DNA of 64,000 bases, taken from positions 100,997 through 164,996 of the forward strand of contig VWYX01001253.1 in assembly GCA_013396525.1 (NCBI GenBank), in the 5' to 3' direction. A program made the position numbers and the translations under genes. Shown piece after piece: positions 13,601 to 28,600 of this stretch. Every line of letters starts with the position of its first letter. Positions within the stretch are counted from its first letter, which is position 1. The DNA is from Chaetorhynchus papuensis. Taxonomy: Eukaryota > Chordata > Aves > Passeriformes > Rhipiduridae. The notes beneath the pieces were generated by a model. That model was not told the origin of the DNA. It did not search any database and saw only the letters and a list, made by a program, of their open reading frames with translations.

Positions 13601-16600
13601 GGCCCAGTACTGGCAGGGGAACACACAGTCAGAGGGCAGCAATCACTGGAACTGACAGGCAGGCCTTACCTCCTTAAAACACTCTTCCACCTTCTCAAAC
13701 TCCATCACCAGCTCCAGTTCCTGGATGCGCTTGTTTGACAGCATCACCAGTCGGTGAACGCCCTCATCAACTTGATTATAAAGCACGCTGGCAGCATCGA
13801 GTGCATCTCTGCAAGGGGACACAGGTCTGGTCAAGGGTTTTGCAGCAGGTCTTTCCCCCAGCACTTCATGCAAACACAATGTGGCCACCAACAGCACTCC
13901 AGTCATCCTCCCCGTGGGACCCTCACTGGCCATTTCCATATGGAGAGCAGAAGAGAATATTGCTGCTCCCTGCACATTACCATGATTCACCACTCTGACC
14001 TTAACACAGATAACCTGGCAGGAAGGACAAGAGCGTCCCCTCCCAGCCAGGCTCCTTGCAAAATTTACCATATTTCTCACACTTTCAGCTTTTCATAAAC
14101 ATAGATTGTTGCATCAGTAGATTTTCACAAAACACAGGGTCAAGCAGTTTCAGCATCTAAAACCACCATTTGAATTTAATTAAGTAAATAAGCCACCACT
14201 AATAAGCAAATCTCTCCTGAGTGACAACAACAATATTAAGTGCCTGATGCCTCACTCACTCGCAGGCTTTCCACCAGCCAGACAAAAATGCACCAGCCAG
14301 ACAAAAATGCAAAGTGTACAGCAGCTCAGTGCCAGGAGAAATCAGATTTTACAGTATTGTGCTGAAGAGATTCATAGACTGAGCTCCCTATCTTCCTCAG
14401 GCAGCTGTGCTGACCAAAGCCCAGCAGGCAACACCAGGAGGCACTCTCCCTGCCAGCCTGACCACAGCACACAGGCAAGCGTGGAGGGGTTCAGGATGGA
14501 GCCCAGTGCCTTCAGATGCTGCAGCCAGGGTCTTGGTAAGATGATGAATATTAGCAAGCCTCTTTTAGATGTGTGCAGCATCTCTCCAGTACAGGCTTGG
14601 GTGAATTACAGATGGGATCCAGAAGACAGAAGAGCATTCAAGCTTACTCTTCTTGTATTTCTTTTACTTCTAGTTTTCCCGTCCTACAATTATGGGCTCA
14701 AGAGACAGCTGCAAAAAAACACTACAGCCTCCTTCAGCTGTGCTCTACACTGGCAAGTTCAGCTGCCTCGTCATCTCCTGTACTCGCTCTAAACCAATTT
14801 TCATTTAATTATCTTATAACCTTCTGACTTATTAGCGTGTGGCTTTTTTATCATATTATTAAAATTATCTAAAGCACTTGCAAAATAGGTAGCTAATATT
14901 GCTAATGGAATATAATTCCAAACAACTCAGCATACATGTTTATTTCTGTCTGGGGTTACAGGCAATCTTGAACCTATGAAATGCAACTGAATATGAATAT
15001 TCAATAGCAGCCATCCTGTAGTTTTTATATAGTATTTAACTGACACGAGGTAGCGCCATAGCTCTGGACAACTAGCTCTGCATAGCAGAAATCCACACTA
15101 TTTTTCCATTCAGAATTCCACCCAGTGTGCAACAGCCAACTTCTCAAACCTCAGGCTCTTAGATACTTTTGTTTTTCCTCTTTGAAATGCCATTAGACTG
15201 CATGAATTTCTCCAAAGTGCAGCCAAAAATACCCGAATAGTTTCTGGACTAAGATCAGTGCTACTGCAGTGCAGAGCAGACAGGTTCTCTACAGAGAATC
15301 TGCAGGCTTCAATGGAAAGATCCAAGCTGTACCGCCGCTCCGGCGTTTCCCAAAACCGCCGTAAACAAAGCGGGATGATATGAGCCTTCTGTTTTGTAAT
15401 CCTTTCCTACAGACCGACCCAGATCCAACCCAGGAGACTCACAGCAGCAGTCATAATCATTGTCCAAGCTGAGCTCTGGAAAGTGTTTACAGAGCAGGTT
15501 GTGGAGGCCAGTTCCCGTCAGCAGCAGTGACACAGCTGGGACAGCTAATGAGAAACAGTTTGGACGATGGCTGCAAGTTAAATTTGGCAACGCTATTAAT
15601 GCTGTTCGGTTTTGTGCAGCAGAGCCTATCTGTCAGGTCCCATTTTCTGAGCAAGTCTCCAGCATACTGATGGCCAGACAGGCAGACACCCTTCAGCCTT
15701 ACTCCCACAGGGCTGAATTCCCTGCTGGCATGAATGTTCTCATCCACTCAGGAAAGCACATGGATACAGCAAACACTTCCTCCCACTGGCACAGACAATC
15801 AAGCACCTATAACTTTAGGCATTCCATGCTGCTATATGCAAACATTTGCAATTATCCACTCATGAGGCAAAACATTTTGCCAATCCTTCCCTGAGCTTCC
15901 ATGGAAATCACTTTGGTGTTGATGCTACTTCTTTGATGGCACTCATCAGCAAGCCAGATTGACCTGCTAGACCTTTCTGTAATAGGAGTTCTTATGTCCA
16001 CCCAAGCCAGTGACAAAGCAAGCATGCATGGCTTCAGCACTTAACACAGTATCATCAGATGGCAACCTGATGGCACAGGGACCTGAGACAAGGGTTCCAG
16101 CTCTAGCCTTGCCTGACCTAGCACAGAGTGTGATCTGATTAGGGGATGGGAGCCAGGGAGTCCCACTGTGCCCCTTTCCATACCTGACAGAGGAAACAAC
16201 CCCCCCATTGTCACAAGTCTGAGTAGTTTTCCTCGACAGGAGTCAGTAGCAATCCGGGCTGCAAGGCCTAACAAATACTACAGATTTCTCACAGAGCAGA
16301 GAGCACATTTCCCTAAGTCACAAAATACAGGCTTTCCTGAAGACAACACTACAACTATGGGGGAAAAAAAAAAAATCACCCTCAAGGGAGGGATAGGGAG
16401 TGATTATTAAAAAAAGTCTAACAAAACCCACATTTCAATTATTTTTTTAATCAGAAATAGGCATACCGCGAGGTCACTGTGTAAAGAGGCTAATTCACTG
16501 TGCCATTGTGGAAAAGACCAGTCTCTTGGAACACACTTGAGACCAGTGCTGGCCTTATGATCAGCAAACCCCTCCAGGGAAAGTCAGGTTCAAAATGGCA

Positions 16601-19600
16601 GCAATAAAATACTCCTGCTGGCCCACCCAGCAAGCCCTGAGGAACCCATTTCAGGAGAAGGGGCTTGAGTAAACCAACTAAAGGACTGAGAAAAATCCAC
16701 CCCAAACAGCACTTCTGGCCCCACACATTCCTTCCACAGAAGGAGTTATCCTGCCTCTGAAGATCTCAATGCAACCAAGCCTTTATGTGCATTTGCAGAA
16801 GGTGGAAGGGAGCTCCAGTTTAGAAGCGAGCACTGAGCCCTTTGCCCCACTGGATGTAATCGTAAAATACATATCTCGGTAAATAATGTGGCAGCTACAG
16901 ATGTACAAAATCTGCACAGCTATGCACACTCATCTTCCCTCCACCTCAGCTGATTCAGTGCTAATAGAAGCGACATCCTGTTACTGAACACACACACAGA
17001 AGACCTTGCTTTACTGATCTACAGGTATCTCAAACTTCCCCGAAGTCAGTCTAGGATGCATTTGGGAGTTTATGCTATAAGCAGGGACTAGATGGAGAAT
17101 TCAGTTCAGAAAAAGGCTGGAAATTAACTCTTGTCAGTAAGTTGGGCTGTTTGGGGTTCTATAAGCCAAAATCCCTTACTCTTGTCATTTAAGTGATTCT
17201 TTTCTCTGTGAATGCTTGCAGCAGGCTATTGATATCCTTATCAGCCACAATTCAACCCTCTAAGGCTGCCCCTTCTCATGGTCCTGCCAATGGTTTCCTG
17301 AGTGACTGTGAACAACACACACAGAAAAAATGTCTCCAAACAGCTCCTCTGGGCTCAGAGACCCCAAGCAACTTCAGGTGTGGCCTTACACCATTCCTCC
17401 TCCTCTATGAGTTCCTCCCGCACCCCAGCACCTCAGCCCTTTGTTTCAAGGACCAGCCACGTAGTTTTCACACATTCTGCCTCGCTTGGCAGGCATTCAT
17501 TAAAACCTCAGTGTCTAGTTGTTGCTCTTCTGTTGCATCTCCAAGGTAACTCCATTCATATGTTGTCAGCCCCTGACAGTTCACTTTTACCAGCCCGACA
17601 GGCTCTCTGACTAACATCCATCTTTTACTGTCTTACACAGAGGAAAATATAAGCCTTTCCATGCTGTAGTATAAAGTAGGTAGGCAAACTAAGCCAAACA
17701 AAGAAATCGCTCACAATCCATGGGAAAGTTTGTTTTTTCGATTCACTTGGGTACTTCAACGCTCACAGACAGGATCCACTGGACATTAAGCCTGTTCTCC
17801 CAAACCTCTGTACATCTGTTTATCTATTTACACACACACCCATTTGCTGACCCAGATCTTAAAAACTTCCTAAATGATTTCCAGTGCACTAGTAAACTCC
17901 ACGATATCCTGCAACCATGAGTTTCATGGGGAAAATGATACTTCACACAAATATCTATTTCTTTTTCAGCTTCAGACTCAGAAGTTTTTAATTCCTGTCC
18001 TTCAGTGCCTTCAAGGCAGCTTGGAGTAAACAAACCAAATATTGAAAATTTGGTTGAAGAAGAAAAAGTGTCTTCCATCCTGCCACATAAAGGAAACACC
18101 TGGTTGTTAAGGACTTTAAAGATATTTTAATAGTGGCCTGTACAACTCTGAGCGCGAAAGGCAGAGCTGTTTGAAGTCAGTGGAAAGTCTCGTCTAAGCT
18201 CAGATTTGTGTGGATGCATCGCAATTTCCCTGCACATGGGAGTGTGGTAATAAGAGTCTTTCACTACATTCTTCCATGGTCAAATCATCAAAAGCAATTT
18301 TGCAATAGTGAAGAGTCAATATAATTTATAGCAAAAAGGAGTAGCTTGATGTCAGTTTATGTTTCCCCAAATCCTGTTTTCATTGGGCAATTATCGTTTC
18401 AGTGGAGAAGGTTCCAAACGTCTTCAGTTTTCTGGAGAAGTGCCAAGCTGTTGTATAATGGTAGGGTAATTTTAAACCTATAATTTAGAAAGGCCATTTC
18501 TGTCTGAATCCATTCTTCAAAAAAAGCCAGCCTTGGAGAGTTACATTTTAGTTTTCAAAGCAAAATACCTGTTTTGTTTTCAAAAAATAGATGGCCACAG
18601 AAGAAGCATCCAGCAGAGTCACAAAAGCAGGTGCTGCCTGAGCCATGCCTGCCGATGCCAGCAAGATGCAAACAGGAGAGCACAGGGAAGGGAGCAGCAG
18701 AACCATCACTACTCTGCACTCTCCTGTCTGCCCCTTGAAGAACTGCTCTGACAAACAGCAAGAACAACAGATCTAACAAAAAGGCTGAAATCAGAGTTCA
18801 TCCTCTGACCAGCCTTGGTCAGTTTTAAAATGGCAAAAACTCATGGATAGAAGGAAATACTACATTTTGGTAATGTATTTGATGGGGTTTAGGCAAGTTT
18901 AGTGCAGTTAACTTGTCCTGGGAAAATCAGACATCCTTAATTGTTGTGTAATTTAGAAGAAACACAGTCAGATGTTACAACATTAGTCTCATCTAGTCTT
19001 CCGCTCCTGATGCTGAACTTCCCTTGCAGATGTCTCTACAGGTTTTAGCAGAAAATGAATAGGATCTGGCAACTAGGAGGTTTAAAGGATGGATTAGTCC
19101 AAGGACATCACCCAGATCATGTGTGCTGATATCTCGGCTACAAATCACTTAAAACATTCTGAGCAATGCTTCAGGAAGAAATCCTTCCAGCTCTGCAGGG
19201 ACAGTCCTGTGTGCCTGAGGGACATTTTGCAGGAAGAGAAATGTCATTCTTGGTCATTACTGCATTTTGGTAGCAACCTACATAAGTGCCATATTTATAA
19301 TGATCCCATAAAAAGAGGTCAATCTCAAATGCACAGTCCTGCTCTTCTAGCTGACAGCTTCACATGCAGCTGAGGTTAAAATTCCCATTAGCCATGGTGA
19401 AGCTAAAGTAGATACTGCTAAATAAACTAATTATTCTCTGCAGCACACAAATAGCCATGGTGGTTTCAATTCCCTGATAAAAGCATCTGAGGAACTGGGT
19501 ACATTTTTTAGAACCCTGAAGTGTCCTTACAAAGGCACAGAGGTCAAACCCCAAATCTGGGGTTGCCTGTGGGATGCCCGTTCCCATTCAGGATGGGATC

Positions 19601-22600
19601 AGTGGATCTAGCTGAGACCACAGACCTGGCTGAATCCCCCTTCACTAGGTCCCTCCCCCCCTGACCTGGGAGCAAACCATCCAAATAATACAATGCACTG
19701 GAGACCACAACTGCCAAGAGAATTTTCTTCTGGAGCACAGTTCATTTAATTGTGTTTTTAGCAGAAATACACTCAGAAATCCTTTAAAAGCCAAGGGATC
19801 AATGCACACAGTTAAACAAGTGTCCAAGCACAGTCCCAAGACGTGACCTTTGTTTCTTTCTCCTGCCTGGCTTGCATTCAGTTATAATAAAACAGTGTTC
19901 AGACTCTGGTTGATTTTAAATCCCAGTAAGATCCATAAAACTGACTGGAAAAAAAACATTGTAAGAAATCCCAAACTAACCAGTAGCCTGCTTATGGGGA
20001 AAGTTCCCTCTGCAGTGGAGCCTTGGATAGGATTTGGAAACATCATTCTGGGAACACTGAGTCTCAAGATGTGGTTTTCTACCAGCTGTAAACAATTTCT
20101 ACCTCTAAACCTTGTCTAATGTACACTAACCTGCTTATGTTTATACTTCATATCCTGGTCAAATGCACCAGTCTAAGAGCTGTGTTCCTGAAGCTGAGAC
20201 CACCAGGCTTTCAAGATGCCCTGCTCAAATATATGCGCACTGTCATTTAAAGCCACATCCCTTTTTCACTGATATATCCTCCTTTTACCCACTTCCAGGG
20301 CTGTGATCTATATAAGAGCAGGGACTGTGCTATTAACCAGCCCAGCAAGAGAAGTATCTATCCCAACCTAGTTTTATAAAAAATGGTGCTTGTGGGATAG
20401 CCTGGGCTGAGGCAGGAATGTCAGGCAGTTCAGCTAACATCCTATACTGGAAACTTTTTGCAATTTTTTCCGTAATATTTTTAAACAGATAAAACACAGT
20501 GTGTCATTAATTACCTACTGCCCTGTTGGCATGACAAGCATTGCAAACAAAAACAAGCAAAACTGGAGTCTTCTGGGTAAATTCTCACTGAATCCAAGAA
20601 GATTTAGGACATAAGACAGCAGAAAATAAAAAACAGAAAGGGAGCTGAGGGGAATCATCTCATAAAAAGCCTAAGAGGACAATGAAAACTTACCTAGACA
20701 GAACTCTGCAATCTTTTAGCTCTCTGCAAACGCCACAATTGACGCCTCACAGCACTTCATGCGCTCAGAATGACAACAGCCCCAGCTCCACTCTCCTTTA
20801 TGTGCGGAGCAGCAAGATTTGTTTAATGCGAGCGTAAGTGCTTTTTACCAGGCTAAAACCACCACGCAAACAGAGGGAACAGGTTAGACTGTAACCAAAA
20901 TGAATACCAAGCAGCACAGTGTGTGTTTGGGTAGAAATGTCGCCCTGCGCTCCTCCCTCCACCTGACACAAACAAATAAAGCCAGGGAAGAGCACTGCCA
21001 CCCATGCTCGGCCAAAGGCTTAGTGCTCATCAGCACCTTCTGTGTCACCAGCAACAGTGCAGAGGCGTCTCGAGGCAGCCTTTGAGTCCAGAATTTAAGC
21101 ACGTTTTTTCATCTGGCTTCAAAGGTATACTGAGTATACATCTCGTCCCAAGATGGAGGTTTTAGAATTAGGTCTACAGGAGGAACAAGCACAGGACCCT
21201 GTTATGAAAGGTGCCTCTCACAGACAGAAAGGTGCATATTAGGAGTACACACTGGCAAGCGGCAGCATGAGAGGCTCCCAAAGTTCCCAGAGAGGCAGAA
21301 AGATGAGAAGGCACTAGTTCAACTGCCATCAGTGAGAGGGACACAAGCATCACCATCTTCTGAAGCATGTACAAGCACACAGAGCCACAGCAGATACACA
21401 TTTCCAATGTAGAAAGGGGATGGCAGAAGACTATAATGCCTCCAGGAAGGATTTCCCAGCATAAGTTGCCTGGCTATGACCACCAGCCTATAGCAGCAGC
21501 TGTCAGTTTGATGGTGCACACACTGTACCCTACAAACCAAGAAGCCCAGCCATCTCAGTCTGCCCAAACTGGAGCTTTATACACCAGACACCCATCTCCC
21601 CTCTAACCTTGCTCCCAACTTGTTCCACATTTTGGATGATCAGCTTAGTCTCTCCAACTCTACCCAAGCTTCACACGGTGCTGTGCAGTCCCTTGGCAGA
21701 GGGCTGAGAGCCTGTGCATTACCCAGGTCTACTTCCCCCAAAGGGAGCTCATACACCACTTTGCAGAATGGCACATGCAGGCCTCCTAACATCCCAGGAG
21801 CTGCTACTAGCAGGAGCCTTGCTGGAGACCCACAAACATGAGCTCTGCAGCATCACACAGCTACACCCCACTTCATTGTTAACTGGCCACAGCTTCAAGT
21901 AGACCCAGAGTCTCAGTAGTGCGTGTAGAAGCCAGAACATGAACTATGGAGGTTGTTGGCTGCAAGATCACCCTCTTTGTCACTGTAATTGAGTCAGGTC
22001 CAGCACCAGGAACCTGGCAGCTGCTGCTCAGGAAGTCTGCTCTGTACTGTCCATTACCTCTGCTCAGCTCAGGTCCCCACCCAGGGCTTCCAACTAGATC
22101 ACCAAGCCACACTAAAAATAGCCAGCTCACAAAACCAGCTCTCGGCTCTAGCCACTCCACCCTCAAAGTACAGAGACTAACTATACTGCCTTCTGCAAAC
22201 AAAGGAGAATTCACTCCTCCATCTATTTATACGCTGCTTATTCACAGCTTGCAAGCACAGATTCTTTTCTGATGAGGAGCTTGGGGGAAGAGATGATGCT
22301 TTTTCTGGTTCTGTGTTGCACAGAGCCAAGCACTCAACACGATCATTCCTTCACCATCTGAGGTTTTTCTCCTTTCAGCTCTCACCTCTAGCCTTGGGAC
22401 TACCTTGCCCATCACCTTGCAGAGCATGACACAGTCCCACTCCCGTGCCACAATGAGAACACAGGTTCATCGTAGAGCCAGGCAGGTGCATTCTGGTTAA
22501 ACTAGTATAAACTATCTATATATTAATATAAAATGGTTATACCTTCTTTACGCTACTTGTGACTCGTAACACATCTGCAGGATGAAAGGCATTCACTGGG

Positions 22601-25600
22601 CACTTTGTCCAGGCACACATTTCCAGCTCTTGGCTATGCTGGAAGAGCAGCAATAATGAGAACAACAGTGAAAAACACCTGGCTAAAGACCAGGTTAAAA
22701 GGATCCTGGCCTTGCTGCCCAGCCCTGCATCACAGCCTCACTTCAGCAAGAGCTCCCACTGTTGCTCTCTGGCTTCTGGCAGCTTCTCTGACACTTCCAT
22801 CATAAACTGTAAGGTTTTGACATCCACGCCAGAAGCAGGAATACATCAGTCCACCTTTCACAGCTGGCTCAGTGGGTTGCCTGCAAGCTACAGGTTAGCT
22901 GATCACTACATTAGATAGCCAGTAGCCAAAGCTACACCTTCTAACCAACTCTATATACCTTATTAACAAGACTGTGGTTATTAAAAAATTCCTGGTTGAA
23001 AATGCAAAAAGAAGTATTAACAGCATTGAAGTGATGGAGGTGTCTGCCATTTGGCCACACTTACCAAGAGGAACTTCAGCTAGGCTAACAGCTCTGCATT
23101 TCAATCTCCAGAAAGACTGGGCCAGCAAAACCTCTAAGGGTTCAGCTAACAGACCTGGAGAAGCACTGAACCTTGAGCACAGCGGATGGTGTGAAGGCGA
23201 ATGTGCTGGCTTTAAATCCACCAACAGTGAGCAAGTGGCAATGCCACCTCCAGCAGTCCCTCTGCACCTCTGGCTGGCCAGCCCTATCATTACAGCACTT
23301 AAAGAGGCGCCAAAAAGATACTGGCTCATCAGTGCCACACCCACATCAACTCCAGGCCAAATTCAGCCTGGTCTTGCTGGAGGTGGGAGATCTCAGAGGG
23401 ACCAGCTGAGCACACCACAGCCCCTAAGCCAACTCCCTGCAGTGAGCTGCCTGCAGGATGTGTATTCTGGTAACCAAGCTCCTCCTTTCTAAGCTAGGAA
23501 AAGGCAGAGTTCCAGACAGACTGCTTGGAGAAGTGCATCTTTCCTTTTGCAGATGAGAAGCTGGATGGGCAAGGCTATCTTTTACAGTGGTACTTGGTGA
23601 AAAAAGGAGTATGAGGACTCCTGGTCAGCTCACAATGTGAGCAGAGTTACTGGTCAAAGCCACTGCTGTGGTACTACAGCATCTCAGGATGGGACCATCC
23701 AGGAAAGACTCCTGGAGGCTCTGAAATCATCTGTTACAGAAACAAATGGATGGAGCACAACACATCCCTCCTGCAAGCCCTCATCTTTGATGGGATGAGT
23801 TCAACTTCTGCAGGAAAGAACCTGTGGCACTGTCTTAGCAAAGCCTCACAAATCCCAGGTCAGACCTGAGCAGCAATGAGATCCCACTGCTCTGTGCCAC
23901 AAAACACTCCAAAGGGCATCTCTGCTCTCCAGGAGGGCAGAGTGAGCAGAGAAGGTTGCACAACCAATCCCACGGGAAGAGTTTCATTACTAATGAAATA
24001 CTAAAGCAAGTCTTGTTTGCTATGTGCTCTTGAAAGGTATTTGGCAGACAACATCTGACTGCACTGAGCACATGCCTGCTTCCTTGCTTGTTTTAACTTA
24101 TTATCTCCAACCTGTGGTCAGGCATTTTCAGAAGGGTTCCTCCATATCTATTCTTACCAGCTCCTGGTGTTCTTTTTCCACATGAAACCACAAACTAGCA
24201 AGAAAGACATCTGTGAGAGCTAGAAAAAGGTACTGCCTGAAAAAAAAAAAGCAAGTCAATTCCTTGCTTGGTTAATCCCAAGGTGAAGGTACAGATGGGC
24301 TTGTCATCCATATTTAAAAAAAAAAAAAAATCCCAATTTTACCTTTAGTTCTCCACTTATAGTTGGCATATTTTAATTAAGTGGAGCCAAAAGTCCAGAA
24401 AACTGCTCTTAAAATTGTCTTCTCTAATTATATGTAATTCTTGCACATTTGGATAGTCACCTGTTCACAACTGGCCTCAACTTATGACTAAGAAGTCCTG
24501 GCAGTCATGACTCTGTTTTATCAGACTTCTGCACCACAACGGACAATAGAAAACTACAACAATGGGACACGTGATAGACAAAAGCTTAGAAGAGTTAAAG
24601 CCATTTGTCTTGCTTTCGTAAATAATTTATTTCAACTATTGGGAGAATGGGTGTGGAATTAGGCTGTTAAGCATTGATCAAGATTTTACAATTCAAAGTT
24701 CAGAGCAGCAGTACCACAAGCCCTGCTGAGTGCACATACAAAGCCAGTCCTGCCCCCTTTTCACCCATCACCGGTTAGAAATTAAATATTGGACCTACAT
24801 ACATCAATAGCCACTCCATGCTAGCCTAGTTGGCCAATTGCAGTATTTTGTCTGTACCCTGCTTTGATCATATCTGTTAAAGAAGCCTTTGAAAATCATA
24901 ATCTTTACAGTATTAAACAGAGCTCAGACCTTTAATATCTGCACATCAGATAGGAAAGAAGGAGGAAGTGCAAAGCCATGGGGGACCCAAAACCAACAGT
25001 GCCTCACACAGAGCTCTCTAGCCAAGTTAATAGAGCCTTCTTCCCCATTTGAAGGGATCCTGGAACAAAGAAGAGTGGACTTCTTTAGTCCTCTGCCCTA
25101 AGTTAGACGAAAATTAAAATACTGGATGGATTTTAGTTTCTGCAACTACTCCAAAGAGAATAACTTTCTCCTGCTACATTCATTTATGCTCCTTAAGTTG
25201 AAGAGATCCACATACATTTGAGCCATGGCATACAGTCTCCTTTCCCACTGGCAGGCAATGAGTATAACCTGAATTAAGCAGCGAACATGCTACACAGCCT
25301 CGGCGTGCACTCAGGCACTGTACAATCAAAGAATTCTGTGTGTATCCCCCACCCCTGCCCCCCTAAAGTCATCAAAGCAGTAAATTATCCTTAGGGGCTC
25401 TGTCAGATCAGGTTTCAAAGTTGATCATTTCCCTGCACAAAAACATAGGCTTAGCTCAAAACCAAAACAAAACATAAAACTCATGCACATTATTCCCATT
25501 CTCCTAGGACTCTAAAGTTGCTGTGTGTTGCTTAAAATAAATAATAATTTAAAAACCCTAAACAAAACAAAGCACAAAACCCTGCATTATTCTGCTTCTC

Positions 25601-28600
25601 ATGTCACATGAGAATGAGAAGACTATACTGTATTAATTCAATCCAAAATTGCATCAAGATTACTTCACCAGTTCAGCAAGAGAACTGTGTCTGCATAGTC
25701 TGCCAGAGCTCCTGACAGGAGTCACAGCAAGCAGGGAACAGAAACAGTTACACAGCCTGCCCCCATGCTCCCCTCTCTGCACCAAAATGTCAATCCTCTT
25801 CTTCCAGTGACAGGTAGCAACTTGCACTGTCCTTCACTTGCTGAATTTTAAAAGAGAAAGGTTCTTTTCACAGTGCTTGCTTGAGATACTCCATAACTAC
25901 TTTGTTATCTTCTCTTCATTCCCTCCCTTCAAACCTCCCAGCTTGTGATGGCAACAGGGAGTTTAACCAGAGCAAGGCTGTGGATGTAGGGAGCTATTCC
26001 ACACCACCCTGCCACCCCCTGCGCCCTCATCTGCACCCACATGCCAGCGCTTATCTCACACCGGGCTGGAAGCTCCTGGGTGCAAAGGCTGCCTTTCTAC
26101 CTTGTTGTTTGCACAGCACATAGCACAGAGGCCTTCTCATGCTGATAGGCTTCAGGTGTTTTAACAGCACAAACACCAGTTGTGCAATGCCCTGGAGATG
26201 TTAAACAGCTGGGCTCTCTCAGTCCCCGCTTCTCATACCAACCCCACAAATGGGCAGCAAGTATTTGTTTGTGCAAACTGTACCAATGTGTGAGGAGATC
26301 AGAGCCTGCTGCAGCCAGCAAGCATTCCTCCCAGCTAAGGTCCTTGGAAATCCCCTTGCACAAGGAGTGCCTCAGGAAATCACACAGCGATAATGGCCTG
26401 CACCTAAACATTCATCACTGCTATCATCAATTAAGGCTTGTGTTTTAATAATACCTACCCAAAATATCCAGCTCTCTCTCCACTAAAGAAGATAAGTCTG
26501 ATTTGGCTTGAGAAAGGAAGTTGAACAATCTAAATGAATCCACCTCGACTAGTTTTTGGACTGGGGAGGAAGCAATCAGGATAAGAGTAAAATTCATTAC
26601 ATTTTTCACCTTTGCTGTTTTCAACATAATTCTTTGCTACACAAAGCTGTTCTCTAGCCTGCACCAACGATGGGGCACCTCAGGAGACTCCTAGTGCCTG
26701 CTTTTTGCTCATCTCCATCTCCTCCCACTCTGGGGGCTCACCTGTAGTCTTGGGTAAGGGTGACACAAGACTCCTCCTTCCCCAGTCTGGCCAGAAGTGC
26801 TCCACCCTCCTGCTGCACCTTAACCAAACTTGCGTCTTCAAGAACGTTCTTCATCAACTGCCTTGAATTCCTCAGCAGCACAGCTGCATCCTGCAGGGAT
26901 CACAAGAGTGAGGTGAACAGTTACTGCAACCTACAGGCAAAAACCAACACCTAAACCAAAACACACCCAAACCACATCTCACCTGGACCCACTCTAGGAA
27001 AAGGGGAGGTTGGTTCCCACAGCTGTTTCTCTCCAGCCTGACAAGTCTAAAGTGATAAACAGTGCTCCTTATGCTCCTGATACCTTCCCCACCAGGCTAA
27101 AATTGTGACCCAATTCCCATCATTGTTGTTCCATTCATCTGCTGGGCATAGAAGAAATAAACTTTCCAGCCTCACTTCCCACTCACACCTAGCTCCTACT
27201 GTTCTGAGAGCCTGGATCTGCAAGGCTCCAAGCCATGGGACAAGATGCACATGAAGGGTTTGTGGATATACAGATGTGTGCAGGAAGGCCTGCACTACTA
27301 TAACCCCCATCATTTAATATTGGAACCCTCAGTGCACAGCTGGCAGCAATTCCCGACCATGTCAGGGGTACAGCAGCTTCTCAAGAGGAGAAATAGAAAG
27401 TTTGTGACCACATAGGCTTGGTCTTTGTCCCCTCCCCTTCTTGCCCACTTCCAAACTTGTGTTCTGGAGGCAGCAAAGTTGGAACCACAGCACAGAACTA
27501 AGATGTCATTTCTTTTTATCCCAGGCCGTTAAAGCCAACCTGATGTGGCACAGCCCAAGGCAGCCGCTCTGTACCTGGCACACCAAAGTTTGTACCAGCT
27601 ACAGAGCTCTGGAGCTGCTGAGAATGCACCCCAATGCTGGAGCAAGCACCCATCAGCAACAAGCCCAGTTGGAAAGATTTCCTGGGTGACACTGAGGAAT
27701 CAGCCAACCAGCTTCCAGACCCACTGAAGCCTCTATCACTTCATCTGGATTAGTTTCTACTAGTACTGGGAATACCCTGCTACTACAGCTTGCAAATTCA
27801 AAGCTACGGCTTTTCTGCAGCTATCCAGCCTCATGCTCTCTTCTGTCTCAGGTCCACCTCTGATCTGAGGTGAGGGACATGCTTACCTCAGCCTTTTCTG
27901 GTAATTTTTCAGATTCCACTTTATTAATAGCTCCCTGAAGGAAGGCACAGACACCCTGGCATCCTTGTAGCAAGTATTCCAGCTTCTACAAGAATAAAGG
28001 ACCAAGGCAGAGATTATTGTCTCACAGCTGACAGGAAAGGTCTTCTGAGCTTGCAGAAGCTTAGGAGTACAAAAATCAAGAGAGGATCAAACACATTAAT
28101 CCAAGGGTTCAATTATATCATTCAGTGAAACTGCATCAGCAAAGAGAGGCCCATCAGAGGCTTGAGATGCATCACACCAGACCAAGACCTCTATGCAGAC
28201 CTTAGAAACCTGCATACTCATGGCTTGGATGGGTCATGATTACAGAAAAAAAAAAACAGTCCACTTATGTCTCACATTCTTCTATCAGCATTTCTTGTAA
28301 CTTTCCATGAAGATGAATCACACTGCACGAATTTCAGAGAAACAAAACATAAAACAAATACTTGGAATTTTTCTACTTTAAATCATTTCTCTTCATGTTA
28401 AAAGTTGTGTAAATTAAAGATTAGGAAACTGGAAAGCTTCCAAAATTAAGCACCTTAACTTATGGACAAATCTGAAATCCTTCCTCTTTTCACAGGGAGG
28501 TGGAAACAGGGAAAAAACCAAACAAACAAAGCCCAAACATTTCATAAGGGTTCATGAGGCACTGTTTTTTAGAAAAGTCAGTAATATAAAGCCTCAATAC

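Larger units (their letters stand above)
13809..26741 (-). other. Intron 9, the longest intron in the window (12.9 kb)
   Basis: It is bounded by donor GTGAGC and acceptor CCTTGCAG. It contains the 19-bp duplication at 14.27 kb, a dense 43-bp CpG cluster at 15331-15373, poly(A) runs (16.36 and 24.31 kb) and the candidate alternative first exon at 20.7 kb. No coding exon is needed by the protein order, and none was recognised. Confidence 0.85.
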
